Assembly (NCBI GenBank): GCA_017871115.1
Contig: JAFCIZ010000008.1
Coordinates: 62,001 to 126,000 of the forward strand
DNA: 64,000 nt
Direction: 5' to 3'
Origin: Cunninghamella blakesleeana
Lineage: Eukaryota > Mucoromycota > Mucoromycetes > Mucorales > Cunninghamellaceae
The notes under the pieces: model-generated
The model's database searches: none
The model's input: only the letters and a program-made list of their open reading frames with translations
Told to the model about the DNA's origin: nothing
Part shown: one piece after another, positions 38,801 through 50,149 of the stretch
How positions within the stretch are numbered: position 1 is the first letter of the stretch
Layout of the letters: every line of letters starts with the position of its first letter
Translations under genes and position numbers: made by a program

Positions 38801-41800
38801 TTAAAAATAAAGGGAAAGAAGAGAAAAGAAAATACAGAATGAGAATAGAAAGAAAGATATGATATTTGATTTAATTTATTAACCTTTAATTTTTTTATTA
38901 TTTACTTTTGGTTTATTTTTATTTTGGCCAAATGATAGAAATTGAACCTACTTCAATACTTGAAAAGCAAGCCCAACCATTACAAGAACAATCAAATCAG
39001 CAACAACAACAACAACAACAATCACTACATTCATTAGGATCTCAACCTTCATTACATCCAATGGCAGAAGGAAACTTCCCACCCTTCCCCGATCAAAAAC
39101 AACAACGCCAAACTATTCCAAATAATCAATTACCATCGGATGAAAGACCTGAAGTGGATATCAGTCCCCTATTAAACAAGTTACAGTTTAATCCTGCCAT
39201 TTCCCAATTTATCACTCAACAGCCTTTAGCCAAAGTAACTATCTTCCGCGCTATATCTGAAGCATTTGCTGATGTAGTACCACCAGTTATCTTAACATCT
39301 TCAAATATTGCTGCTATGTCTACAAAAGAACTTGTTCTTAAAGATTTTGCCACCGAACCAGATGAATTAAAATTGAAACGTGCTGCATATTCTATGATCC
39401 AGCCTTTAGTTGGCAATTTAGCCGTGGCTACTTGTAAAGAACCTCTCTATAATGCTATGGTTGGCACTATTCGTGAACACCTTATTCAAGCTGGATTACC
39501 TGAGGTAAATATTTTTTAAAAATAATAATGATGACAATGAAAAATAATGATGAATCGAAAAGGCAGATACTGATTTTGTCTTTTTTGAACTTTTTCATTG
39601 ATAGCCGCTTTCTGATGATATTGCAACAACTATTGTTTCTGAAAATCTACAATTAACTTGTCTATTTGTACAACAATTAGCTCAATTACGTGCGATTAAC
39701 GATATTGACAATGCTTTATCTATGGCCTACACTAATCGTATGATTCACAGAGAGGTATATATTAACATGTTTTTTTTATTATTTATTATTTAAAAAGAAT
39801 AAGGATAATAAAAAAGTTAAATATAAAATAAAGTTAGTTAATTAATCTCTTTTTTTTTTTTTTACAATTATTCAGCAACAAGGCGGTATGTATTTTGACC
39901 CTCTTAGCCGTAAAAGTGCACCTCGTCCAATTCCTTTACCAACTGTATTAAAACCAAATGGCCCAATCACTCCTGAACAGGTACTTACTATATATACACT
40001 TGATTGAGATTAATACAATATACTAATTTATTTATTTAATACTATTATTTTTTATTCTTAGATGTTTATTTATGAAGCCTTTAATCAGCCTGTTAATATA
40101 CCTCAACAAGCTAATGTTGGTCAACAAAGTAAGAATGATTCACTACATTGTAATGACAAAAATATTATTATTTTTATTTTCACAAATATTAATATACATA
40201 CCATTTCTTTTCTTTTTCTTTTTATATATATTTACATATACTCTAGTTCCACAAGTTTCATCATTCCCTTCACCCCATTTACCGCCATTACCTCCAACAG
40301 ATGCAGTTACAAATGCCAACGCATTATCAGTTAAATTAGAACAAATGCTCCTTGAAATGGATAAATTAATTCGACAAACCAATTTGCCATCACTTTCAAG
40401 TTTACCACCCAATCATGACCTTTTCTTATTGATTCGGCAAATACCTCTAATGATCTCACAAAGTTCTGCACCTTTACCATCCGTTTTGAATTTCGTAGAA
40501 AAAGTAGTATACATGTTATATGAAAGCAGCACAACATTTGGTCGTGAAATTTATGTCGTCTTTTTACAAGCTCTTTTTGAAATATCTCATGAAGTGACTC
40601 ATGAAACACTTGCATGGTTTTTATATGCCGAAGATCAAGTAAGATTCAATGTTACTTTACCATTAAAATAATAATAATATTAATAATAACTCATCTTAAT
40701 TTTATTATTATTATTGTTGTTGTTGTTTTATTTTATTTTTTGTAGAGAAAATTCCATCCCGATGTTATTAGTACTTTGATTCAATATGATATTATTCTTG
40801 CGGATGAATACGATGCGCACTTGGCAAAAATGATTCAAAATAAGGTTGAAAATTCTATTCCTTTTGCCATCAAGTTAATAGAATTATGCCTTTTGTCAGA
40901 TAAACCATTTACCTTTTTGGAAGACCATTTCCTTACCATCACTGCACTTCGTCAGCAATTACAAGAAGATAACTCATTAACAATGTAATATTAAATTATA
41001 TAAATATAGATATGTAAAAAGATGGTAGTAATAATATATGTATGAATTCATTTTTTGACAATTTTATTTCCGTTTTTTCTTTTTATTACATTTATATAGA
41101 GTTTCTCAATTTTTTGATATTTTGAATCAAACTATATCAAAATCTAATGTTGAAGGCAACAATGATACTTTGGTTTTAAATTCACGTTTACTATTTGCTG
41201 AATGGGTTCGCCTTTGTCAACATCCTATGGTAACAAATAATATATGTCAAACTATGGTTAAAAAGGTAATGGTATATATATATATATATATATGTTTATT
41301 TAATATTATTGCCATGTATGATTATTTATTTGATAAATATATACCATTTTACTTTATATTAGATCATGTCACTCACTCAAGATCCTTCGAGTTTATCGTC
41401 ATTTACAAGAATGTGTACAGATGTTTGTGTAGAATATTATTCATTTAATAAGTCAACAAAATCAACAAATCAAAGACGTGCGGTATGTATGATTGATGGC
41501 TATGCCAAACTTATTGCAGCAATGGCCAAATTAAATAAAGAAGATGGCAACGAAGATTATAAATTTAAAATATTCAGCAACTCATTATCGGTAGCTGTTT
41601 TAGTTTTGGCTCAACATCATCAACAATTTGGGAATGAATTTAATCAAAAACCATTTTTACGACTTTTTACATCACTTTTTGCAGAAATGTACGATTTAAT
41701 GGATGCTAACATGCTTTTAGCTTATAGGTAATGTTAATAATTAATTACAACTATAATAAGAAATTAATAATAACAATCATACTCATTTAATATTTTTATT

Positions 41801-43048
41801 TTATATTATTTACTTTAAAAAAAAATAGCGAAACATTACTTACAATTCAACCAAAAGATCTTCCTGGATTTGCTTTTGCATGGTTACAATTGATATCACA
41901 TCGTACCTATCTTCCCCAATTACTTGTTACGGATGATAACAAAGGATGGGACATTTGTCATCGTTTGATTCTTGGTTTACTTGAATTCTTGGGACCTTTA
42001 TTAGAACAAGAAAAATTAGATGTTGCCATCAAAACTTATTATAGAGGCTCTCTTCGTGTATTGGTTGTCTTATTACATGATTTCCCTGAATTTCTTTGCC
42101 ATTATTACATTGCATTATCCGAAGCCATCCCCTTCTCATGTATTCAAATGCGTAATCTTGTTCTAAGTGCTTTCCCAAGAACAATGCATTTACCTGACCC
42201 CTTCACACCAAACTTACAATTAGATGATTTACCTGAATCAAAAATGATACCATCTTTGGATGATCGCTATTTAGAAAATATCACAAATTCTGGCATTGTT
42301 TCAGCAATTGATCAGTATTTTGAATTAAAGAAAAAGGATAATGAAGATGATAACATGCTCGAATCATTAGTGGACAAAATTATGAACGAAATTGGTGGTG
42401 CAGCATTAAAGCAGCATCCTAAAGGATTACAAAATCTCGGTGCTATAGTATTATATATTGGTGGTAAGGCTTCCATCTTGTTGTCTCAAGGTGAACCCCT
42501 TTCTGATAACTGCGCTGCTATTGCGTTATATAAACAATTATTATCTAATATGGTTTCCGAAGGTAATAAATATGTGTAGAGATATAGGAATACAAATACA
42601 TTATAGTGAACTTTCTATTTACTTTCATTATTACCATTATTTATTAGGTCGTTATTTATTAATTGGCTCATTTGCTGACCACCTAAGATACCCTAATAGC
42701 CACACAAACTTCTTTAGCCAATTGATTCTCTATTTATTTGATAAAGAACAAGTAGAAATCAAAGAACAAATTACTCGTGTATTATTAGAAAGATTAATCG
42801 TTAATCGTCCACATCCTTGGGGCTTATTATCACTTTTTATTGATTTAATGAAAAATGATACTTTTTGGAAACATGATTTTATTCATTGCTCGCCTGAAAT
42901 TGAACAATTATTTAGCAATGTATCAAGGTAATATATTTAATCATATATATATACATAAACGATATATATGTGATAAATTTTATAAAAAATTGCTAATTTT
43001 TATACTATTTATTTTATTTTTATTAGATCCATTAAACATGCTTCATAA
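35565..43048 (+). CDS. NOT1: NOT1, scaffold of the CCR4-NOT deadenylase complex
   Basis: Eighteen exons: 35565-35777, 35928-36041, 36149-36694, 36788-37056, 37167-37461, 37552-38442, 38565-38790, 38939-39504, 39605-39754, 39876-39980, 40062-40128, 40247-40638, 40746-40984, 41100-41265, 41363-41727, 41829-42562, 42648-42927, 43027-43048; 1879 residues with every phase closing. The start reads into the Not1 N-terminal helical repeats ([13 protein letters not shown]). The MIF4G domain that binds the CAF1 nuclease is at about 656-880 ([33 protein letters not shown]). A Gln-rich linker and the DUF3819/CAF40-binding helices follow (about 930-1110; [18 protein letters not shown]). The C-terminal Not1 superfamily homology domain that binds NOT2/NOT5 ends in [18 protein letters not shown] and [17 protein letters not shown]. 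Intron 1 holds a 45-base A run. The N-terminus looks about 200 residues shorter than animal or yeast Not1. Confidence 0.93.
35780..35824 (+). repeat. A homopolymer, about 45 bases, in NOT1 intron 1
   Basis: A run of about 45 A directly follows the GT of the intron-1 donor, so the intron starts GTAAAA. True length may differ because such runs are error-prone in sequencing. Confidence 0.8.
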
Positions 43049-43960
43049 ATCAATTTATGCTATTATTCATACTTTTAGAACTTTTTGTAAATCCATAAAT
43101 AAATAATTTTTGCTATAGTGATATATATTTGAAATATACAATAGAATACCAACATACCATGTACAAATAAAATGTATGTAATATGTTCCATTTTATTTTT
43201 TTATTTATCTGGCTGTTTACTTTTATTATACCCATATAACATGACCTTGTAATATAAGAAAAAAATAGATGGGCTAGCAATGATATCGGGTAAATTATAT
43301 ATAAACTGGATTATAAAATAAGCACTGATTATTTGTTAGACCATTTCATTGTTATAAAACATAAATAAAATAGAATAATAAAACTAATTATTTCAAAGTT
43401 ATATATTTTTATCTTCAATGTGGTTGACTTGGTTAATTTAGTATTTATTGTTTATTTTTCTTTATTTCGAGGTTCATTGCTCTTTTTCTTTTTTAAAAAA
43501 TTCCTTTTTAGGAAACAAGTGCTTTAATTGCTTCTTTTAATATTTTTAAGCAAAGCAATTTTTATTACTTTTTTTTTAAGTAAAAGACTTGTTTCTTCGT
43601 TTTTCTACATAATTTTTAAAGTAATAGAACTTTTATAAATTTTCAGCTTTTTCTTTTTTCTCAATAAAAATATATGGAGATATATATTATATTTTTGGTT
43701 TTTATTCATTATTATATTATTTGTTTATTTTAAAAATGATTCTTTTTAAATCACATATTTATATATATAATGGAACAAACTCATACTATCTTTTTCTTTT
43801 TCTTTTTCTTTTTTCAATATCTATATAAAATCATTTTCATATTTTTTATCAATCTTACTTTTTTTACTGTTTAAAATAAAAATAGATGTAAAATGCAAGT
43901 TAAAATTTTATTTCAACTAATGAAAATAGAGAGAAGATAAAGATTTTGTTATAACAAACA

Positions 43961-43962
<2 letters not shown>

Positions 43963-44006
<44 letters not shown>
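43963..44006 (+). repeat. T homopolymer, about 44 bases
   Basis: Uninterrupted T run about 900 bp downstream of NOT1, at the left edge of the repeat-bearing gene desert. On the minus strand it would read as a poly(A) tail for anything lying to its right. Confidence 0.8.
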
Positions 44007-44884
44007 CATATTTTCATTTTTTCTTTTCCTTTTTACTTTTGAAATGGGTCCTGTACAACTGTGTTCATTTTATTGATAACTGATGAGACTATGACCAAAC
44101 TAGACAAGATTTTACCGAATTATCTTTTTGTTTTAAAATGGTTAGAATTATATGATAATGTAACTTTATTTGTGATTTTTTAAAAACTAAATACGCGTAC
44201 CATGATATGATTAAAATTTTGATATCTAAACCTTAAGTAATAAACCACTTTTATAAATATCTTATTTATACAATTTTAACTATATATAATTAAAATAATT
44301 GTATATTTAATTGCCTTGCTTAAATACTCGTTTTATCACATATATATTATTTTATATTTTATCTATCCTGTCACTCAGATAGGCGAAGTAGCGTCTGTTT
44401 TTTTCTGCAGCTTCTGAGACAACTACCTTTGTTTTAACAACCTTTCTCTTACTCTCTCTAAAAAATAAACTCTGTTTTAAATATTGTTAGCAATGATGCT
44501 CTCTGATTTTTTTTTTTTTTTTCGTTTGGCCTTGTGCTACTGATGTATAAACACCAAGGTGCTTTTGTTCCTTACCCGATTCTTATAAGTTTTTACTTTT
44601 TTTTAAATATAAATAGAACCAATTTTTCTCTCTTTCTTTCTTTTAAATTGTCAAATTTTTATAATAAATTATTATCTATTAAAAAATTATTGAACTTGTC
44701 CACTTTATAAATCATATTTTATAATTTTAACTTATTTTACTTATAACTCATTCAAATTACTGAATTTATCTATTTTTTATAACAAACTATATTATTTTAT
44801 TTCATATTTTTATATTTATTTACTTAAATATTTTTCAACAACTCAAATTTAAATTACTTTTTAAATTTTTTTTTTATTATCTTT

Positions 44885-44945
44885 ATTTTACATTGCGGTT
44901 ACTGAAATCTCTCTTTAATCCTGCAAATATATTACACCTTTTAAA
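44885..44945. repeat. Diverged dispersed repeat, copy 1
   Basis: The segment reading TTTTACATTGCGGTTACTGA then AATCTCTCTTTAATCCTGCA and ATATTACACCTTTTAA recurs with small indels and substitutions about 1.1 kb downstream at 45985-46040. Both copies are in the same orientation. No flanking terminal repeats were identified. Confidence 0.55.
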
Positions 44946-45565
44946 ATTTTTATATTTTTTACTTCTGTTGCGCGATGGGTTCGCTTGGATTATTTTAAAA
45001 TCCAGTCCAACACTTTGATTGGCTAATATTTTTCTAACATTTTTCTTACCACTTTTGATGTTAATTTTATTTAACATTTTTCATGCTAATTTTTATTATT
45101 ATTTTTATTAACAAAATTTATATCACTTATTTCATAATATACTTATCAACACTTTTAATATCATTATTGATATTAAAAATGGAATATCTAATTTTTATTT
45201 TAGTATAAATACTCGACCTTTTTTTCAATTTTTTGAAAAAACTTTAGTTAATTTTTATTATAATAATAAAGTACTTATATTAAAACAAATAAGTCTATTA
45301 ACTCATCTTTTTAGCTAAAGATTATATTTATTATTAATATTGTTGATTACTATCCAATATTACTTTATATTATAATATTATAATAATCGTTGATCTTTAT
45401 CCGATATTATATTTATTTTATTTTATTTTAAATTTATTACTTTGTTTATATAATTGTTGATCTTTATCCAATTATATAATTTATTTTATTTTATTTTATT
45501 ATTTTATTTTATTTTATTATTTTATTTTTATTTTAAACTATTAATCTAAACTAAGTTGTATCTAC

Positions 45566-45765
45566 TTATAAAACAAGATACTGGTGCTCACTGACAACTA
45601 AACTAAACTATAAAACTATCTACTTTCCAAAACTATAAAAGGAAATTCTACTTTTCAAACAACCCAAAATTTACACAACACTTCTTTATTTTTACTTTGT
45701 TTTATTTTATTTTTTATTCCTTTATATTAAGTCGTTCTACTTATAAAACAGGAACTGGTGCTCAC
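45566..45765. repeat. Pair of short direct repeats around ACTGGTGCTCACTG
   Basis: TCTACTTATAAAACAAGATA then CTGGTGCTCACTG near 45568-45600 recurs as TCTACTTATAAAACAGGA then ACTGGTGCTCACTG near 45736-45765. The phrase is GC-richer than its surroundings, so the match is unlikely to reflect composition alone. Function unknown. Confidence 0.5.
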
Positions 45766-45984
45766 TGGAATTATATTATACATATCAAATATTACTTATA
45801 ATACTCATTCCTCATTTCAAAAAAATAAATCTTAAACAAAAACCCACACAACAATATATTAATGCCAAGAGGCGACATCCTTTACGCATAAAAATAACAT
45901 TTTATTTATATTTTTTAAAGCAATAAATAATAAAAAATCAATTTAAAATGTTTCTCTAAATTTTTATATTATTATCTTCATCGT

Positions 45985-46040
45985 TTTACATTGCAGTTAC
46001 TGAAATCTTTAATCCTGCAGCTATACTACACTTTTAATTT
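45985..46040. repeat. Diverged dispersed repeat, copy 2
   Basis: Matches copy 1 (TTTTACATTGCAGTTACTGA, AATCTTTAATCCTGCA, CTACACTTTTAA) with a 4-base deletion in the CTCT stretch and several substitutions. Same orientation as copy 1. Confidence 0.55.
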
Positions 46041-46139
46041 TACTTTATTCTAACAATAATAACTTACCAAAAAAAAAAAAAAAGCGCGTATGTTCTTATG
46101 GGCACGTCAAGGATAATATTTTACCCGATATAAGGGTAT

Positions 46140-46145
46140 AAAAAA
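46140..46145 (-). terminator. RNA polymerase III terminator of tRNA-Arg
   Basis: On the minus strand the tRNA 3' end is followed after eight bases by TTTTTT, a standard oligo-T stop signal for RNA polymerase III. Confidence 0.75.
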
Positions 46146-46153
46146 TAAACGGT

Positions 46154-46227
46154 TGAGACTACCAGGGGTCGAACCTGGAATCTCCTGATTCGTAGTCAGA
46201 CGCCTTATCCAATTGGGCCATAGTCCC
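46154..46227 (-). tRNA. tRNA-Arg, anticodon ACG
   Basis: Read on the minus strand from 46227. The acceptor stem GGGACTA pairs with TAGTCTC, with one G-T pair at the second position. The D arm is GCC...GGC with AATTGGATAA in the loop. The anticodon stem TCTGA/TCAGG encloses the loop CTACGAA, giving anticodon ACG, which reads CGU and, after A-to-I editing, CGC/CGA. The T arm CCAGG/CCTGG encloses TTCGACC, and the discriminator base is A. No intron. The internal B box GGTTCGACCCC is close to consensus. CCA is not encoded, as usual in eukaryotes. It stands alone in a gene-poor stretch. Confidence 0.95.
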
Positions 46228-47807
46228 GTTAGTTGTAAGAAGAAGTGATCACACTTATTTGAAATCATGCTATAATGAGATTTTATTTTTTATTATTGTT
46301 TTGTATTGAAATCCTTCAAGATCCAAATTACAAAGATTTAGAAGTATAAAGTACATAGTTTAATTTAGTAGTAACCCAAAATAAAAGAATAAAAAACAGA
46401 ACAAAATAATAAAATAATAAAATATAAATTTATATAAATTTATAGAATGAATCCAGCAAATGTTAGAAAATTTGATATCTGAAAGAGCAATTTTTATTAG
46501 AAAAAAAATCATGAAGTATTTTAAAAGGGGTTGAATTTGGAAAATGGATGAACATGAAAAAAGACTGAACATGAAAAATGACTTTTGATTTTTTAGTATT
46601 TTCAAACCCAGCACAGTTTTTAACTTTATTGTATTTTGGATTCCGATAGAAATATGCAAGTATAAATCAGGATTCTATTATAGTAATAAAGCTGCACTTT
46701 TCTTTCGCGTATTAATCGATACTTGGTTTTAGTTCTGTTTTTTTTTTTTTTATTCTTTTAGTTTGAGGTATTAGAATTGTTTTTTGTTGAATTTGAAAAG
46801 CAAAAAAGTTAATTTTATTTTTATTTTACTTTTATTTTATTTTATACTTATTGTTTAATTCGATCACTCGAATTGAATTAAACATATTGATAATATACTT
46901 TTTTTATTTTTTTACAACTCTTGAATTTAACCACTTCAAGTTGAAATACCATACATATCGATTAGCATCATTAATAGTAGTAATGATAATTAAAAATAAA
47001 ATAAAATAAGCTCAACATTCAAAATAACAAAAAAAAGATTATAAAAATTGACAATGAAAAAAAGATAAAAAAGAGCAATGCTTTATCCCACATTTTTGTA
47101 TATTATTTTTTTAATCTAAATACTTTTTTCTTCCCTCTAATATTTACGATATATAATAAAGTAAAAAAAAGTTTGTTTGAATTTTTAAAAAATATAAATT
47201 ATAACTGCCTTTCACACAATATATGCCCAAATTTATTAGGATTAATATTACACATCATATTGAAAACATAAAGTTATTTTTGTAGCTGATTTTTTTTTTA
47301 CAATTCAATTCATTTATCAGCTATTTATTTATTTGGTTATTTTAGTATTGAATTTGTCAAATTTATTTTTTATTCTTAACTCTTAAACCTAACCATTTCA
47401 AGTCGAAGTACCGTACATTTCATTATAAATAAAACTAACTGAAGATGTGATATTCATTCCAAAATAAAAAAAGAGAGAAAAAAATTAAAAAAAAGCTTGA
47501 GAAAAACTATATTTTCATGTTTAAATAAAACTTTAATCTTTATTTTACCTTCACCTTTACAGTTTTTATTTTTTATTTGTTTATTGAATGAAGACCATAA
47601 ATATCTTCACATATAGAAGTGCTTTAAAAAAATTAATTGAATATTTTGAATTTGCATGAAAAGAGCTATAGGAACAATAATGATTTAAAAACTTAAAAAT
47701 TTAATAGTATATTGATTAAATAAAATTAATATTTATTAATATAAAAATATAAAAATAAAACCAAAACATATATTTATATGCCCGTATGTACTACTATACT
47801 ATAAGTT

Positions 47808-47846
<39 letters not shown>

Positions 47847-47869
47847 TCCCCCGGTAATTATAATCTATT
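46228..47869. other. Intergenic region between tRNA-Arg and the Red1-like gene
   Basis: About 1.6 kb with no accepted gene. A 99-codon minus-strand frame at 46360-46659 is Phe/Ile-rich and looks spurious. Two short similar phrases, CTTGAATTTAACCACTTCAA near 46920 and TCTTAAACCTAACCATTTCA near 47382, each followed by a GTCGAAGTACC/GTTGAAATACC-like stretch, suggest another decayed repeat. A (TA)n(TG)n microsatellite lies at 47806-47845. Confidence 0.5.
47806..47845. repeat. Compound (TA)n(TG)n microsatellite
   Basis: A TATATA run passes directly into about seven TG units, ending just before the last exon of the Red1-like gene (3' side of that gene). Confidence 0.75.
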
Positions 47870-49879
47870 TTATAAAACATCCTTAAAATGCATAGATTGG
47901 CATGTATCATCATTACATATTCCACCATCGAGTTCAAATACACACATGCTCTTTTTACTATATTTCAACACCCCACTATTACCTGTATTAAACCCAAGAG
48001 AATTCAATACTGATGTATAATGCCCTTTTTTTTTCTATAATCAAATAAGATAATTTTAATAACATAAATGAAGCATATACCAACATATATATATATTTAA
48101 ACATATACATATTTATATACATATATACATTCACAGTAATAATAATAATGATATATGAGTATATATGTATATATATATATTTATATTTATATTTATACAT
48201 ATATTGGCATATAAAGTAGATGTATTAAAAAAAAGATTATCAAGTTAATTTGTTATATAATAATTTTGCATTTTGCATTTAACATTTTACAATTTTTTTA
48301 TTTTTTGTTTTTTGTTTATATTTTATATCTTATATTCTTATTTTCCTTACGCTATTTTTATTATCGTTTATTGGCTGTGAATGGTCCGTTGTTATTGGTG
48401 GTGTGTTATTAGTTGTTAGCTGGAGAGGTTTTTGTGATATTTGTGATGATGCACCAGTATTATTTATTAGGTGAGAAGGGTATAATTTTACTGAAGTTGT
48501 ACTATTATTTTTTATTGCTTGTGAAGAGTTTTGTGATACTGGTGATAATGAGTCTCTAACCTAAAAAAAATCAATAAAATCAATAGAAAAATAGAAACAA
48601 ATAATGAGTTTTTTTTAAATAATTTTATATTAAATTTCTATTACTTTTCATAAAAAAATGATCAAGCTTACCGTTGATATTGGTATTGTTTCTGTTTTTC
48701 TAGGATTATAAATTGAATGTATCTTTGGTTCATCCGATATAGTATGCGTTGACTGTGATGATGACAAAGGTGTACTTGGTAAACTTTTCCCTTTATTCTT
48801 TGAAAAATGTTTAATTCTATCATTAGAGTTCGTATCTGTACACAATTCTTTATGAGTGACAGGAATCTCAGGTAATCTATGATTCTATATATATATATAT
48901 ATCAGTATATGTCAATATCGATATTTTTATCTACATTTTACTTTGTTTATTTTATTTCACTTACGTTATTATATTGTATTGAGGAAGAATGTTCTGTTGA
49001 TAACGTTGGGGTATGGTTTGTTAAATCAGTGGCATCTATAGTTGAGCCATTAGGCGCAGTTATATTTTGTGTGTTTGAATTTAAAAAAGAATGATTTGTC
49101 GTGGGTGGGATAGAGCTAGTCGTTATCATAGACCCTTGTGTATCGATAAATGAGGAATGATTTGAACTTGGTAGAGTGTAATTATTTGGCATAACAGGAT
49201 CTTGTATATTTAAATTTGAAAAAGAATGTTTTGTAGATGAGGTCGAATTTTTTATTGTAGAAGAAGATAAGGGAGAGGAAGAGGAATGCTGATGTATCAA
49301 ATTTTGTTGAGCAGATATAGGTAATTGCTGTGCAAAAGGCAGTAATTGTGTTATAAATGGAGATGTACTTGGTGGAGCTACTGTTGATTTATTATTATTG
49401 TTATATAACGAAGCTGTAGTTGGTGGCAGTGGCACTGATACTGGAGGATTGGGTGGGCTTATATTAGGTGCTATTATTTTATTCACTAAATTATTATTCT
49501 TTTTATAATTATTCCTTCCAACAGTTTGCTTTTTTTTTTCCTTCACTTTTGAAATGGCACCGGATTTTTTTGTTGATAAAGCAATTCTTCGTAATACAGA
49601 TAACTTTTCTTCCGAGAGTTTATTAAGTTGAATATTAATTTCTTTCAACAATTTTCGTTGTTCTATTAATTCTGCAGCTGCTATTGTTGGATCCATAGGA
49701 TAATCAATTTGTTTCATATTTGGTGAAGAAGGTGGAGTAAAAAACTTTTCATCATCGGAACTAGCCTTTATAAATGAATAAATAGAAGAAATGAGTAAAA
49801 GCCATTAATATAAATTAATAAAATATAAGACTTAATTTTTTTGAAAATAAAAATAATAATAAATTGATTATATTACCAT
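47870..49879 (-). CDS. Red1/ZFC3H1-like protein with C-terminal C3H1 zinc finger
   Basis: Five exons on the minus strand: 49879-49877 (the ATG alone), 49765-48965, 48884-48672, 48560-48351, 48034-47870; 463 residues. The N-terminus reads ASSDDEKFFTPPSSP, followed by a probable coiled coil with spaced leucines (AAELIEQRKLLKEIN, IQLNKLSEEKLSVLRRI) and a long Ser/Thr/Asn-rich disordered middle. The last exon ends in CVFELDGGICNDDTCQSMHF, the C-x8-C-x5-C-x3-H finger typical of the small zf-C3H1 family seen in fission yeast Red1 and human ZFC3H1. Those proteins link poly(A)-tailed nuclear RNAs to the exosome through the Mtr4-type helicase. Exon 4 to 5 is joined at a GTAAGG donor, in phase 0. If that intron were retained, the frame would stop at 48330 without the finger. 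The protein is short for the family. Confidence 0.68.
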
Positions 49880-50149
49880 TGTATACAAGTATTGTTCAAG
49901 AAGAATAAAAAGAAAAGAGAAGAGAAAAAAAAGTATTTTATTTTTTTAAGCAAGTCCCGCCAAAAAAAATTTTCAATTTCCGATTTTTTCGTGTTTGGTA
50001 AAAAAAATTCGCGCTGGAATTCATTTTTCTTCCTCTTATTTTTTTATTTTTACTTTATTATACTCTTTATATCTTTATATTCCCACTCTAAATTATTATT
50101 ATTTTTTAAAAGTATCAATAAAAATATCAATAGTGTATAACCGATTTTC
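49880..50149. promoter_or_regulatory. Shared divergent promoter, Red1-like gene and CDC45
   Basis: Only about 270 bp separate the two start codons, which point away from each other. The segment contains a rare GC-containing patch (AGTCCCGCCAAAAAAAATTTT near 49953-49973 and TCGCGCTGGAATTC near 50009-50022) within AT-rich DNA. The CCCGCC and TCGCGC elements resemble E2F/MBF-type cell-cycle sites (family consensus TTTSGCGC, MCB ACGCGT), which would suit CDC45. This is inference from short matches. Confidence 0.4.

Larger units (their letters stand above)
43049..46139. other. Gene desert with diverged repeats and a 44-base T run
   Basis: About 3.1 kb with no intact gene. Contents: the NOT1 3' end, a T homopolymer of about 44 bases at 43963-44006, AT-rich DNA, and two pairs of related segments (44885-44945 with 45985-46040; 45566-45605 with 45732-45765). 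Three copies of a GTTGAT(C/T)...TATCC phrase also occur at about 45339, 45391 and 45447. These look like decayed fragments of one or more repeat elements. A 64-codon minus-strand frame at 44883-45077 overlaps the first repeat and may be a broken piece of such an element. Confidence 0.5.

Noticed and set aside
44883..45077. 64-codon minus-strand open frame rich in Lys/Arg/Asn
   Set aside because: Overlaps one copy of a diverged repeat and the second copy does not keep the frame. Treated as part of a possible repeat relic rather than a gene.
46360..46659. 99-codon minus-strand open frame next to tRNA-Arg
   Set aside because: Composition is Phe/Ile/Leu-rich and typical of poly-A/T stretches; no other evidence of coding.
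48330..48350. Stop codon at 48330 as the end of the Red1-like gene
   Set aside because: A GTAAGG donor at 48350 and an in-phase exon at 48034-47870 give a recognisable zinc-finger ending, so the longer model is preferred.
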